Source: Bordetella parapertussis (lineage in GTDB: Bacteria > Pseudomonadota > Gammaproteobacteria > Burkholderiales > Burkholderiaceae_A). Taken from it: a stretch of 56,071 bases of DNA. The notes below the pieces were generated by a model, which was given only the letters and a program-made list of their open reading frames with translations, did not search any database and was not told where the DNA came from. Position 1 is the stretch's first letter; each line of letters starts with the position of its first letter. The stretch lies in assembly GCA_945862985.1 (NCBI GenBank), contig CAMAZF010000012.1:1-56071 (forward strand), read 5' to 3'. A program made the position numbers and the translations under genes. Shown here piece by piece: positions 36,338-45,911 of this stretch.

Positions 36338-38128
36338 TTAGAAGGTGCGCTTCTTGGGCTGGAAGGTCTCAACGGTCATAGGCTTGAGGTTTACCGGCTT
36401 GTAGTCGAGTCGGTTGCCTTCAGAGAACCAAAGCGAATGCTTCATCCAAGTCGCATCATCACGCTCAGGGAAGTCGCGATGGGCATGAGCCCCTCGGCTC
36501 TCTTGGCGGGCCTCAGCGGAGACGATCGTCGCCTTGGCCGTCTCCACCAGATTGGCCAGTTCAAGGGCTTCCACACGGGCCGTGTTGAACACCTGCGACT
36601 TGTCTTTGAGGTGCACATGCTCTGCGCGCTCGGCCAAGGCCATGATCTTGCCCACGCCCTCTTTCAACAGATCAGAGGTTCGGAACACGCCGCAGAAGTT
36701 TTGCATGGTGTTGCGGATGTCGTTGGCAACGTCCTGCGTCTTCTCGCCAGCAGCCGAGGCGTTGAGCTTGGCCAGTCGCTCCAGGGAGACGTCCGCGCCA
36801 TTGACCGGGAAATTCCGATGCTCCTGCGCCTTGAGCTTCTGGTCCACGATGTGGTTACCCGCTGCCCGACCAAACACCACCAGATCCAGCAAGGAGTTGG
36901 TGCCCAGGCGATTCGCGCCATGAACGGAGACGCAGGCGCACTCACCAATCGCATAAAGACCCGGCACGATCGTGTTGGGATTACCGCCGTTGGGAACCAC
37001 GACCTGCCCGTAGACGTTGGTTGGGATACCACCCATTTGGTAATGAATGGTGGGCACCACGGGGATGGGCTCCTTGATGGGGTCGACGTTTGCAAACTTC
37101 AGCGCAATCTCTCGAATCGAGGGCAGCTTCTTCAGAATCTTGTCTGCACCCAGGTGATCGAGTTTCAGCAAGACGTGGTCTTTGTTGGGGCCGCAGCCAC
37201 GGCCTTCTTTGATCTCCTGGTCCATCGATCGAGAGACGAAGTCTCTGGGTGCCAAGTCTTTGAGCGTGGGGGCATAGCGCTCCATAAAGCGCTCGCCGTT
37301 TGAGTTCAGGAGAATCCCTCCCTCCCCTCGCACCCCCTCGGTGATCAGGACACCCGCACCTGCGACGCCGGTGGGATGGAACTGCCAGAACTCCATGTCC
37401 TCGAGCGGAATCCCGGCCCTGGCCGCCATACCCATGCCATCGCCGGTGTTGATGAACGCGTTGGTGGAGGCCGCCCAAATCCGACCCGCCCCGCCTGTTG
37501 CGAAGACGGTGGTCTTGGCCTCGAAGACCATGACTTCACCGGTCTCCATCTCAAGCGCCACCACGCCGACGCAAGCACCCTCGCTATCCATGATGAGATC
37601 GAGGGCCATCCACTCCACAAAGAACTGGGTTCGTGCCCGAACGTTGCGCTGGTAGAGCGTGTGTAACAGTGCATGCCCCGTGCGGTCAGCCGCAGCGCAG
37701 GCGCGCTGAACCGGCTTCTCACCGAGGTTGGCGGTGTGACCACCAAACGGACGCTGATAGATGGTGCCATCTGGATTGCGGTCGAAGGGCATCCCGAAAT
37801 GCTCGAGCTCGTAGACGACCTTTGGGGCCTCGCGGCACATGAACTCGATGGCGTCCTGGTCCCCAAGGTAATCGGAGCCCTTCACGGTGTCGAACATGTG
37901 CCAGTACCAATTGTCCTCACTCATGTTTCCGAGAGAGGCACCAATGCCTCCCTGCGCTGCGACCGTGTGAGAGCGGGTCGGAAAGACCTTGGAGAGCACG
38001 GCAACGTTCAGGCCAGCCTCGGCCAGTTGAAGCGAGCAACGCATGCCCGATCCACCGGCTCCGACAATGACCGCGTCGAACCGTCGGCGGGGCAGATTCT
38101 GAGTCTGATGAGATTGAATATTTGACAT
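36338..38128 (-). CDS. sdhA: Succinate dehydrogenase flavoprotein subunit
   Basis: A 596-residue catalytic subunit carrying covalent FAD. The FAD motif VIVGAGGSGMRCSLQLAEAGL is at the start. The His for covalent attachment is in TRSHTVAAQGG. Active-site blocks are QFHPTGVAGAGVLITEGVRGEGG and the substrate-binding HYQMGGIPTN, then GECACVSVHGANRLGTNSLLDL. The C-terminus (DDATWMKHSLWFSEGNRLDYKPVNLKPMTVETFQPKKRTF) is complete. Its ATG immediately follows the sdhD stop. Confidence 0.98.
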   Translation of the reverse strand: MSNIQSHQTQNLPRRRFDAVIVGAGGSGMRCSLQLAEAGLNVAVLSKVFPTRSHTVAAQGGIGASLGNMSEDNWYWHMFDTVKGSDYLGDQDAIEFMCREAPKVVYELEHFGMPFDRNPDGTIYQRPFGGHTANLGEKPVQRACAAADRTGHALLHTLYQRNVRARTQFFVEWMALDLIMDSEGACVGVVALEMETGEVMVFEAKTTVFATGGAGRIWAASTNAFINTGDGMGMAARAGIPLEDMEFWQFHPTGVAGAGVLITEGVRGEGGILLNSNGERFMERYAPTLKDLAPRDFVSRSMDQEIKEGRGCGPNKDHVLLKLDHLGADKILKKLPSIREIALKFANVDPIKEPIPVVPTIHYQMGGIPTNVYGQVVVPNGGNPNTIVPGLYAIGECACVSVHGANRLGTNSLLDLVVFGRAAGNHIVDQKLKAQEHRNFPVNGADVSLERLAKLNASAAGEKTQDVANDIRNTMQNFCGVFRTSDLLKEGVGKIMALAERAEHVHLKDKSQVFNTARVEALELANLVETAKATIVSAEARQESRGAHAHRDFPERDDATWMKHSLWFSEGNRLDYKPVNLKPMTVETFQPKKRTF

Positions 38129-38491
38129 TTACACCCTCCAGAGCACATCGATGGCCCAGACCAGACAGCCCAGGAGCCAGACAATCGTGAACACTTGCAA
38201 GAGCAGGCGGACGCCCACGGCGCCGACGTAGTCCATCCACAGATCGCGGATACCCACCCAGACGTGATAAACGAAGGCCAGGAACGCAACCAGCGTGAAG
38301 ACCTTCATCCAGGTTTGCGCAAACAATCCGGCCCAGCCGTAGTACCCAGGCTCAGCGGTGGAGAAGCCCGCGATGACGAGGATGATGGAGTAAGCAGAGA
38401 GAATGAGTGCGGTCACGCGTTGGGAGAGCCAATCGCGAAGTCCATAATGCGCCCCCACCACGAGGCGTTTGCGGCCAATGTTCTCGGTCAT
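38129..38491 (-). CDS. sdhD: Succinate dehydrogenase membrane anchor subunit SdhD
   Basis: A 120-residue protein with three hydrophobic spans. It begins MTENIGRKRLVVGAHYGLRDWLSQRVTALIL, where the Ser/Arg pair and the later VYHVWVGIRDLWMDYV (heme-ligand His and quinone-site Asp-Tyr) are typical of SdhD. It binds heme b with SdhC and forms part of the ubiquinone site. It starts one base after the sdhC stop and abuts sdhA. Confidence 0.95.
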   Translation of the reverse strand: MTENIGRKRLVVGAHYGLRDWLSQRVTALILSAYSIILVIAGFSTAEPGYYGWAGLFAQTWMKVFTLVAFLAFVYHVWVGIRDLWMDYVGAVGVRLLLQVFTIVWLLGCLVWAIDVLWRV

Positions 38492-38492
38492 A

Positions 38493-38903
38493 TCAGATCA
38501 CTCCAAAAATGGCCAAGCAAGCCAGTGACGTGGTGGCCAAGGACAGCGCCAAAAAGGTGCGAGCCATCGTCGGGGCCGCCTCTTTGTCGATTCCAATGTG
38601 CATGTCGTTGACGAGATGCCGGATGCCGCCCCAGAAATGGTGGATAAAGGCGAAAGCCAGCCCGCAGAACACGAGTTTGACGAAGGTGAGATCGGCCAAG
38701 TCGACCAGTTGCGCATAGCTCAACTCAGAGGTCAGGCTCAGGTCGAGTAAATAGACAAATACCGGAAGCATCAAAAACATCACGGCGCCGCTGACGCGGT
38801 GCAAAATCGACATGATCCCGGCCAGCGGGAGTCGGTACCGAACAATCTGCGTGATGTGGATATTGCGAAATTCCCCTTGCCTCTTGCGGGCCGTGCTAGT
38901 CAT
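38493..38903 (-). CDS. sdhC: Succinate dehydrogenase cytochrome b556 subunit SdhC
   Basis: A 136-residue membrane subunit with three predicted helices. SILHRVSGAVMFLMLP carries the S-x-x-x-R quinone site, and AFIHHFWGGIRHLVNDMH carries the heme-ligand His. The RPLSPH block usual at the N-terminus is replaced here by NIHITQIVRYRLPLAGIMS, a variant seen in some betaproteobacteria. GAGGT precedes the ATG. It is the first gene of the sdhCDAB-sdhE-gltA operon, divergent from mdh. Confidence 0.94.
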   Translation of the reverse strand: MTSTARKRQGEFRNIHITQIVRYRLPLAGIMSILHRVSGAVMFLMLPVFVYLLDLSLTSELSYAQLVDLADLTFVKLVFCGLAFAFIHHFWGGIRHLVNDMHIGIDKEAAPTMARTFLALSLATTSLACLAIFGVI

Positions 38904-38933
38904 TGGACACCTCAGCTAAATTGAAGTGTTCGA

Positions 38934-38939
38934 ATTATA
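38934..38939 (-). promoter_or_regulatory. Putative -10 element of the sdh operon promoter
   Basis: A perfect TATAAT on the minus strand, 30 bp upstream of the sdhC ATG, inside the 103-bp divergent gap. No recognisable -35 lies at 16-18 bp, so an activator-dependent promoter is possible. It is only 11 bp from the -35 of the oppositely oriented mdh promoter. Confidence 0.55.
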
Positions 38940-38950
38940 GGCGCTGAACT

Positions 38951-38979
38951 TTGACAGGGGCTAGGGCCAACCCTAAACT
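38951..38979 (+). promoter_or_regulatory. Putative sigma-70 promoter of mdh-acnA
   Basis: Perfect TTGACA at 38951-38956, a 17-bp spacer and TAAACT (4 of 6 to TATAAT) at 38974-38979. Inside the spacer is the inverted repeat TAGGG-CCAA-CCCTA (38962-38975), a possible operator. A near-perfect Shine-Dalgarno AAGGAGGT at 38996-39003 precedes the mdh ATG at 39007. Confidence 0.65.
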
Positions 38980-39006
38980 GCGATCACTTCATATTAAGGA
39001 GGTCCT

Positions 39007-39999
39007 ATGGCCCTGAAATCCCCCGTAAGAGTCGCTGTCACCGGTGCGGCCGGTCAGATTGGCTACAGCCTATTGTTTCGCATCGCCAGTGGCGAGATGC
39101 TGGGCAAAGACCAGCCTGTCATTCTTCAACTGCTCGAGATCCCCGACGAAAAGGCACAGAAGGCGCTCAAAGGCGTCATGATGGAGCTCGATGACTGCGC
39201 GTTTCCGCTGCTTGCAGGTATGAGCGCACATGACAATCCAAACGGCGCGTTCAAGGATGCAGACGTGGCCCTGCTGGTGGGCGCCCGCCCCCGTGGGCCC
39301 GGCATGGAGCGCAAAGATCTGCTCTCGGCCAATGCCCAGATTTTTACCGCTCAGGGCAAGGCCTTGAACGCTGTTGCATCGCGCAATGTCCGGGTGTTGG
39401 TGGTGGGTAACCCAGCCAACACCAACGCCTACATCGCGATGAAGTCGGCCCCCGATCTGCCCCAGAAAAACTTCACCGCCATGCTGCGCCTGGATCACAA
39501 CCGTGCTGCCTCTCAGATCGCTTCGAAGACCGGCAAGTCCGTCGCAAGCATTGAGAAGCTTGCCGTGTGGGGAAATCATTCCCCCACGATGTATGCGGAC
39601 TATCGGTTTGCCACCATTGAAGGCCAGGCTGTTAAGCCCCTCATCAACGATGAGGACTGGAACCGTAACACCTTCCTGCCCACGGTGGGCAAGCGTGGCG
39701 CCGCCATCATTGAGGCGCGCGGTCTGTCCTCTGCTGCCTCTGCAGCCAATGCAGCCATCGATCACATGCGTGATTGGGTGCTGGGCACCAACGGACATTG
39801 GGTGACCATGGGGATCCCCTCCGACGGGTCATATGGCATCCCCAAAGACGTGATGTACGGATTCCCCGTGACCTGCGCCAATGGTGAGTACCAGATCGTT
39901 CAGGGCCTGGAGATTGATGACTTTTCACGTGAGCGCATGACTCACACGCTCAATGAGCTGCTCGAAGAGCAGGATGGCGTGAAGCACCTCCTCGTCTAA
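39007..39999 (+). CDS. mdh: Malate dehydrogenase (NAD)
   Basis: A 330-residue enzyme of the cytosolic-type MDH group. The NAD-binding motif is [21 protein letters not shown]. The substrate-binding arginines are in [15 protein letters not shown] and the catalytic His in [19 protein letters not shown], with the [11 protein letters not shown] segment after [10 protein letters not shown]. The length matches betaproteobacterial Mdh (about 328). The gene is preceded by a strong ribosome-binding site and a good promoter, and is followed by acnA after 21 bp. Confidence 0.98.
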   Translation: MALKSPVRVAVTGAAGQIGYSLLFRIASGEMLGKDQPVILQLLEIPDEKAQKALKGVMMELDDCAFPLLAGMSAHDNPNGAFKDADVALLVGARPRGPGMERKDLLSANAQIFTAQGKALNAVASRNVRVLVVGNPANTNAYIAMKSAPDLPQKNFTAMLRLDHNRAASQIASKTGKSVASIEKLAVWGNHSPTMYADYRFATIEGQAVKPLINDEDWNRNTFLPTVGKRGAAIIEARGLSSAASAANAAIDHMRDWVLGTNGHWVTMGIPSDGSYGIPKDVMYGFPVTCANGEYQIVQGLEIDDFSRERMTHTLNELLEEQDGVKHLLV

Positions 40000-40020
40000 C
40001 CCTTTCAAAGGACTCAATCT

Positions 40021-42714
40021 ATGGCTCACGCATTCGAAAATACGCTTCAGTCGGCCAAGACGCCCTCTGGAAAGGAACTCAAGCTCTACAGCCTTCCAGC
40101 ACTGGAGGCCGCGGGTGTTGGCCCGGTCTCCCGCCTGCCCATCTCCATTCGCATTGTTTTGGAGTCGGTCCTGCGCAACTGCGACGGTAAGAAAGTCTCT
40201 GCCGAGCATGTCAAGCAGCTCGCCAACTGGGGAGCCACGGCTGCTCGTGTCGATGAAATTCCCTTCGTCCTTGCGCGCGTGGTCCTGCAGGACTTTACCG
40301 GCGTTCCGCTCCTTGCAGACCTTGCAGCCATGCGCAACGTCGCTTCGGCGATGGGAAAGGATGTCAAACGCATTGAACCGCTGGTGCCTGTAGACCTGGT
40401 CGTGGATCACTCCGTGATGATCGACCACTTCGGCAATCAGGACGCGCTCGACCTCAACATGAAGCTCGAGTTCCAGCGAAACGAGGAGCGTTACCAGTTC
40501 ATGAAGTGGGGCATGCAGGCCTTTGATACTTTCAAGGTCGTCCCCCCGGGCATTGGTATCGTTCACCAGGTCAACCTCGAGTACCTGGCCCGCGGCGTTC
40601 ATATCAAGAACGGCGTGGCCTACCCTGACACCCTTGTGGGGACCGATAGCCACACCACCATGATCAACGGCATCGGCGTGGTGGGCTGGGGCGTGGGTGG
40701 GATCGAGGCCGAAGCAGCCATGCTGGGTCAGCCGCTCTACTTCCTCACGCCTGACGTCGTCGGCGTGCATCTCACCGGTAAGCTGCCAGAGGGCTGCACA
40801 GCGACCGACCTGGTGCTGACCATCACCGAAATGCTCCGTAAGGAAAAGGTCGTTGGCAAGTTCGTGGAGTTCTTTGGAGAAGGCACCCGCTCTCTTGCCC
40901 TTCCCGATCGCGCGACCATCGCAAACATGGCACCCGAGTATGGCGCCACGATGGGCTTCTTCCCTGTGGATGAGGTGACTGTGGACTTCATGCGCGCCAC
41001 CGGGCGCACCCAGGCAGAGGTAGAGGCATTTGAGACCTACTTCAAGGCCCAAGGCATGTTTGGCACACCCAGTGAAGGACAGATCGACTTCACCAAGGTG
41101 GTTCAGCTGGACCTCTCCAGTATCAAGCCCTCACTGTCCGGTCCTCGTCGTCCGCAAGACCGGATCGAGCTCACGGCCATGAAGTCGCGCTACGCTGAGC
41201 TTTTCGCGAAGCCGGCTGCGGAGGGAGGGTTTGGCAAGCCTGCGACGGATCTGGGCAAGCGGGTTCCCGCAGGGCACACCGATCTCGGCCACGGGGACGT
41301 GCTCATTGCAGCCATTACGTCATGCACCAACACGTCCAACCCGGGCGTGCTGTTGGCTGCTGGATTGCTCGCCAAGAAAGCAGTTGAAAAGGGCCTCACG
41401 GTCAACAAGCGCGTCAAGACCTCGCTCGCCCCGGGAAGCCGTGTCGTCACGGAGTACCTCACCAAGGCTGGACTGCTGCCCTACCTTGAGCAGCTCGGGT
41501 TCAATGTGGCTGCCTATGGCTGCACCACTTGTATTGGGAATGCCGGCGATCTGTTGCCCGAGTTCAATGAGGCCATCACCAGCAACGACCTCATCTGCGC
41601 TGCGGTGCTCTCGGGTAACCGTAACTTTGAGGCTCGCATTCACCCGAACCTCAAGGCCAACTTCCTCGCCTCACCCCCGCTCGTGGTGGCCTACGCCATT
41701 GCGGGCACGGTTCAGAAGGACCTCTCCACTGAGCCTGTCGGTCAAGGTAAAGAGGGTCCGGTCTTCTTGAAGGACATCTGGCCCAGCAGCGAGGAGGTCG
41801 CTGCCGTGATGGGCTATGCCCGTGACCCTGAGACGTTCCGTCGGCTCTACGGTGATCTCACCAAAGATCACCATCTTTGGAACAACATCAAGGGCACCGA
41901 GGGGCAGGTCTATGACTGGCCAACATCAACCTACATTGCCAAACCACCTTTCTTTGATGGGTTTGGTATGACACCCGGCAAGACCAGCAGTATTTCGGGT
42001 GCGCGCACACTGGCCATCCTCGGTGATTCGATCACCACGGACCACATCTCTCCCGCGGGCTCCATCAAGGAGGCCTCGCCCGCAGGAGGCTTCCTGAAAG
42101 AGCATGGCGTTCAGAAAGCTGACTTCAACAGCTACGGCGCTCGTCGAGGCAATCACGAGGTCATGATGCGCGGTACCTTCGCCAATGTCCGCATCAAGAA
42201 CCTCATGATGCCGCCCAAGGCGGATGGGTCTCCTGAAGAAGGAGGGGTCACCCTCATGCAGCCCTCTGGAGAGCGCGCCTTTATCTATGACGCGGCGATG
42301 AAGTACCAGGCCGCTGGAACGCCGACCATCGTCATCGGAGGAGAGGAGTACGGATCGGGATCCTCGCGTGACTGGGCTGCAAAGGGTACCCAGCTTCTTG
42401 GTGTTCGTGCGGTGATTGCCCGCAGCTATGAGCGCATCCACCGATCGAACCTCGTGGGCATGGGTGTGCTTGCGCTGCAGTTCAAGGGAAGCGATTCGGC
42501 GCAGTCTCTGGGTCTCAAGGGCAATGAGTCATACGACATTGTGATTCCTGAGAACCTTCAGCCGCAACAGGACCTTGAGGTGGTGATCACGCGTCAGGAC
42601 GGATCTAAGCAGTCGATTACGGTCCTCTGCCGAATTGATACGCCCATTGAGGTGGACTACTTCATGCACGGCGGCATTCTGCCCTACGTGCTCCGAGAGC
42701 TCCTCGCGGCCTAA
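40021..42714 (+). CDS. acnA: Aconitate hydratase A
   Basis: An 897-residue monomeric aconitase (AcnA/IRP1 class). It isomerises citrate and isocitrate with a [4Fe-4S] cluster. Cluster cysteines are visible in [12 protein letters not shown] and in [12 protein letters not shown]. The substrate-contact blocks [25 protein letters not shown], the swivel-domain [22 protein letters not shown], and [16 protein letters not shown] with [17 protein letters not shown] are intact. AAAGGA lies upstream of the ATG. AcnA rather than AcnB is clear from domain order and length. Confidence 0.98.
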   Translation: MAHAFENTLQSAKTPSGKELKLYSLPALEAAGVGPVSRLPISIRIVLESVLRNCDGKKVSAEHVKQLANWGATAARVDEIPFVLARVVLQDFTGVPLLADLAAMRNVASAMGKDVKRIEPLVPVDLVVDHSVMIDHFGNQDALDLNMKLEFQRNEERYQFMKWGMQAFDTFKVVPPGIGIVHQVNLEYLARGVHIKNGVAYPDTLVGTDSHTTMINGIGVVGWGVGGIEAEAAMLGQPLYFLTPDVVGVHLTGKLPEGCTATDLVLTITEMLRKEKVVGKFVEFFGEGTRSLALPDRATIANMAPEYGATMGFFPVDEVTVDFMRATGRTQAEVEAFETYFKAQGMFGTPSEGQIDFTKVVQLDLSSIKPSLSGPRRPQDRIELTAMKSRYAELFAKPAAEGGFGKPATDLGKRVPAGHTDLGHGDVLIAAITSCTNTSNPGVLLAAGLLAKKAVEKGLTVNKRVKTSLAPGSRVVTEYLTKAGLLPYLEQLGFNVAAYGCTTCIGNAGDLLPEFNEAITSNDLICAAVLSGNRNFEARIHPNLKANFLASPPLVVAYAIAGTVQKDLSTEPVGQGKEGPVFLKDIWPSSEEVAAVMGYARDPETFRRLYGDLTKDHHLWNNIKGTEGQVYDWPTSTYIAKPPFFDGFGMTPGKTSSISGARTLAILGDSITTDHISPAGSIKEASPAGGFLKEHGVQKADFNSYGARRGNHEVMMRGTFANVRIKNLMMPPKADGSPEEGGVTLMQPSGERAFIYDAAMKYQAAGTPTIVIGGEEYGSGSSRDWAAKGTQLLGVRAVIARSYERIHRSNLVGMGVLALQFKGSDSAQSLGLKGNESYDIVIPENLQPQQDLEVVITRQDGSKQSITVLCRIDTPIEVDYFMHGGILPYVLRELLAA

Positions 42715-42720
42715 CAGAAG

Positions 42721-42736
42721 CCAGGGCTCGCCCTGG
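42721..42736 (+). other. Hairpin immediately after acnA (no U-tract)
   Basis: CCAGGG and CCCTGG flank a CTCG centre, 6 bp after the acnA stop. It is followed by TCTCTC, so it is not itself an intrinsic terminator. It precedes a second hairpin that also has a CTCG loop, and may protect the acnA mRNA 3' end. Confidence 0.55.
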
Positions 42737-42751
42737 TCTCTCGCAAAAGGC

Positions 42752-42778
42752 AGGCGCTCCCTCGGGAGCGCCTTTTTT
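42752..42778 (+). terminator. Rho-independent terminator of mdh-acnA, probably bidirectional
   Basis: A 9-bp stem AGGCGCTCC / GGAGCGCCT with a CTCG loop (42761-42764), followed by TTTTTT at 42773-42778. It is a strong candidate on the + strand. The stop codon of the convergent RND gene lies in the T-run. Read on the minus strand the same hairpin is followed by GCCTTTTGC, so it may also end the efflux transcript. Confidence 0.88.
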
Positions 42779-45700
42779 ATGCCTGTGCCTGCTCGATGGT
42801 TGCGGTCTTGCGCTTACGGTGCGTCCATTGATCGAGATAGGTGTAGATCACTGGAACCACCACGAGGGTTAACAGGGTGGAGGTGATCACCCCCCCGATG
42901 ATGGCCTGCCCCATCGGCGCCTGTAGTTCGCCCCCTTCATTGAGGGCCAGTGACAGCGGGAGCATCCCAAAGATCATGGCGAAGCTGGTCATGATGATGG
43001 GACGAATTCGGACCTCGCCGGCCACCATGAGCGCCTCCTTCACCGAGAGGCCGGCCCGACGCTGTTGATTGGCGTAGTCCACAAGAAGAATGGAGTTCTT
43101 CGTGACCAGGCCCATGAGCATGACCAGTCCAATGATGGAGAACATGTTGAGCGTAGAGCCAAAGCTCACCAGTGCAATTGCCACCCCAATCAGGGAGAGC
43201 GGCAGAGACACCATGATGGCAATGGGCTGAATGAAGCTGCGAAACAGGCTTGCAATGACGAAGTAGATGAACATGATGGCCAAAAGCATGGCCCCAATCA
43301 TCTGACCGAAGGCCTCTTGCTGCTCTTGAGTATCACCCCCAATATCGAAGCGAACCCCCTCCGGCAACTGGTAGGACTTGGTGAGCTTTTGGACCTCCGC
43401 ACCCACTTCGCCTGCCGACCGCCCGTCTACGTTGGCCGTGACCGTCTCACGACGAAGCAGATTCTGGCGAACGATGCGCTTGGGGCTATCGACCGATTCC
43501 ACCCTTGCTACCGCGCCCAGTCGAATGGGCTGACGGGTGGAGGTGAACCCAACAGGTAACTCGAGGATCTGCTCGAGCCGAGCCCGATCTTGATCGGGGA
43601 GACGCACGCGGACGTCCACCTGCTCGCCGTCAGGCGCCATCCAGTAGCTCGCCGTAGAGCCAAAGACATAGGTTCGGATGGTTTGTGCAAGGCTCTGGCT
43701 GGTGATGCCCATCTCCTTGGCCGCCAGCTCGTTCACACGAATGGCGTAGGTTGGAATGCCGGGCTGAGCGGAGGACTCTGGATCCACCACACCGGGGATG
43801 GCAGCGATCTTTTCCTTGAGCTTGCCAGCAATGTCCTTGAGCTGATCGGGGTTGGAGCCCAGAACGGCCACTTCAATCGGTCGATCCCATCCCAGGACAA
43901 ACTCAACCCCGGCAATCCCTCTCAGGCGCTCTCGGACCTCCGCTTCAATCTCGAACTGAGTGCGCGAACGCTCCATTCGGGACTTCAGGACCAGGCCAAC
44001 ACGCGCCTCATTTCGTCCGCCGGATCCGCCACCAATCCGGGTAGAGACCATCTTGACCTCTTTGAGGTCGGCCACTAACGCCTCCACCTGGGCCACCTTC
44101 TCGTTGGTCCTTTCCAGGCTGGAGCTCACAGGGAGCTTGAGCCGAAGCTCAATATAGCCCTGGTCCGTTTTCGGCATGAACTCGGTTCCCGCCATGCCAA
44201 TGAGGACGATCGCAGCAACAAAGCTACCCGCAGCCCCCCAGAGAATCACGCCTCGGGGCGAGAGTGAGAACCACCTCAGGCGTCCCTTCAGCCCATAACG
44301 GGCCTCTGAGAATCCCCAGTGGATAAACTGGTTGTACACCTTCGCCAGCCAAGCCATGAGGTGATCGACCTGAGTGACAGCCCAACGCAATGGGCGCGGA
44401 AGGGTGTCCCCATCGGGGTGGCTGTCCTTCCAGATGGACGACAACATCGGGTCGAGTGTGAAGCTCACAAAGAGAGACACCATGACCGCCACGGCGACCG
44501 TGATTCCGAACGGATAGAAATAGGCGCCCATCACGCCCTCTAGAAAGGCGATGGGAACGAACACGGCACAGATGGCGAGCGTCGTCGCAAACACAGCCAG
44601 ACCGATCTCTTCGGTGCCCTCCTGTGCTGCTTGAAAGTGTGTCTTCCCCATGTGCAGATGGCGCACGATGTTCTCGCGAACCACAATGGCGTCATCAATC
44701 AAAAGCCCAACACAGAGCGAGAGCGCCATCACCGTCATGAAGTTGAGCGTAAAGCCCAAGGCATTCACGGCGATGAAAGCCGAAATGATGGAGATGGGCA
44801 GCGTGAGCGCAGTAATCACCGTGCTTCGCCAAGACTTCAAGAAAAGAAAGACGATCACCACCGTCAGCAGCGCCCCCTCGATCAGCGTCTTCTGTAGACC
44901 GTCGATGGCTTGCTTCACCCAGTCACTCGGGGCCCAGATCAGATCAAGCCGGACATCTTCAGGAAGTTGCGCCTGCAAGAGCTTCGCCACGCGCTGAACC
45001 TCGGTGCCAGCCGCGACCATATTTCCACCCTGCTGCTTGAAGATGGCAATGCTGATGGAGGGCTTACCATTGATCCGCGCAAGGCTGTTGGGTTCCTCGG
45101 TGGACTCATAGACTTCCGCAAGATCTGAGACCTGAAGGCGTGTGCCCTGTGCCGAGGACACAGGAATCTCACCAAATCGATAGGCCTCTTGGATACGACC
45201 GTCGACGCGCAGACCTAAGTCGGAGACATCATCCGACAACCGGCCCACCGCACTGTCGAGGTTGCCCTCACGAATCGACTGAATGATCTGCTGTGGCATG
45301 ACACCCGTCGCAATGAGTCGGTCCATTCTGAGGTCAACTCGCAATTCTCGAGGCTGCGTGCCCCCCACCTGAACGGCTGCCACGCCGGGCACCTGTCTCA
45401 GGCGGCGCGCAACGGTCTGCTCTGCGATCAGGCTGAGCTCTCGCAGGCCACGTTTGTCTGAATTCAATGAGAAAAATGCCAGAGGCTGATCGTTCTCCGT
45501 GTTGACTCGCTTGATGGCAGCAGGCTTGGTCCCTTCGGGAAGTGCTGCCGCAAGCCCGCCGATGCGGTCACGGACATCCTGCATGGTGGATGCAGTGTCG
45601 GTGCCGAGGTTGAGGTCAATCCATGTGGAGGAGTAACCGTCCACGGCCTGGGAATAGATCTTTTTCAGTCCCTCCACGCCACTGACAGCCTCATCCACCC

Positions 45701-45896
45701 TGCGAGTGACCTCTCGCTCAACGGCTTCAGCCGAGGCTCCTGGGTACTCGATCTGAATCGAGATCACGGGAATCTCGATCTCGGGCATTTGATCGACGCC
45801 GAGCTTGGCGTATGAAAAGAGGCCAAGCACGGTCAGGGCAAGCATGACCATGGTGGCAAAGACGGGCTGCGCGATAGAAACGCGAGTCATCCACAT
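42777..45896 (-). CDS. RND family efflux pump inner-membrane permease
   Basis: A 1039-residue HAE1-type resistance-nodulation-division transporter (AcrB/MdtB/MexF class), using the proton gradient to expel drugs or other lipophilic compounds. It begins MWMTRVSIAQPVFATMVMLALTVLGLFSYAKLGVDQMPEIEIP. TM4 contains SLCVGLLIDDAIVVRENIVRH with the paired Asp of the proton relay. Large periplasmic loops follow TM1 and TM7, and the C-terminal repeat has GLVTKNSILLVDYANQQR. AAGGAG is 10 nt upstream of the ATG. It follows the adaptor gene by 15 bp. No outer-membrane TolC-type gene or local regulator is present, and the substrate is unknown. Confidence 0.95.
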   Translation of the reverse strand: MWMTRVSIAQPVFATMVMLALTVLGLFSYAKLGVDQMPEIEIPVISIQIEYPGASAEAVEREVTRRVDEAVSGVEGLKKIYSQAVDGYSSTWIDLNLGTDTASTMQDVRDRIGGLAAALPEGTKPAAIKRVNTENDQPLAFFSLNSDKRGLRELSLIAEQTVARRLRQVPGVAAVQVGGTQPRELRVDLRMDRLIATGVMPQQIIQSIREGNLDSAVGRLSDDVSDLGLRVDGRIQEAYRFGEIPVSSAQGTRLQVSDLAEVYESTEEPNSLARINGKPSISIAIFKQQGGNMVAAGTEVQRVAKLLQAQLPEDVRLDLIWAPSDWVKQAIDGLQKTLIEGALLTVVIVFLFLKSWRSTVITALTLPISIISAFIAVNALGFTLNFMTVMALSLCVGLLIDDAIVVRENIVRHLHMGKTHFQAAQEGTEEIGLAVFATTLAICAVFVPIAFLEGVMGAYFYPFGITVAVAVMVSLFVSFTLDPMLSSIWKDSHPDGDTLPRPLRWAVTQVDHLMAWLAKVYNQFIHWGFSEARYGLKGRLRWFSLSPRGVILWGAAGSFVAAIVLIGMAGTEFMPKTDQGYIELRLKLPVSSSLERTNEKVAQVEALVADLKEVKMVSTRIGGGSGGRNEARVGLVLKSRMERSRTQFEIEAEVRERLRGIAGVEFVLGWDRPIEVAVLGSNPDQLKDIAGKLKEKIAAIPGVVDPESSAQPGIPTYAIRVNELAAKEMGITSQSLAQTIRTYVFGSTASYWMAPDGEQVDVRVRLPDQDRARLEQILELPVGFTSTRQPIRLGAVARVESVDSPKRIVRQNLLRRETVTANVDGRSAGEVGAEVQKLTKSYQLPEGVRFDIGGDTQEQQEAFGQMIGAMLLAIMFIYFVIASLFRSFIQPIAIMVSLPLSLIGVAIALVSFGSTLNMFSIIGLVMLMGLVTKNSILLVDYANQQRRAGLSVKEALMVAGEVRIRPIIMTSFAMIFGMLPLSLALNEGGELQAPMGQAIIGGVITSTLLTLVVVPVIYTYLDQWTHRKRKTATIEQAQA

Positions 45897-45911
45897 AGGG
45901 GGATTGCTCCT

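Noticed and set aside
35969-37303. A 444-codon open frame on the + strand opposite sdhA and sdhB
   Set aside because: It is a shadow of strongly biased codon use in sdhA/sdhB on the other strand. The translation has no recognisable domain and both opposite genes are certain. The same applies to other long antisense frames, for example 3352-4314 opposite guaB, 20794-21738 opposite phaC, 28701-29591 opposite lpdA and 39925-41052 opposite mdh/acnA.
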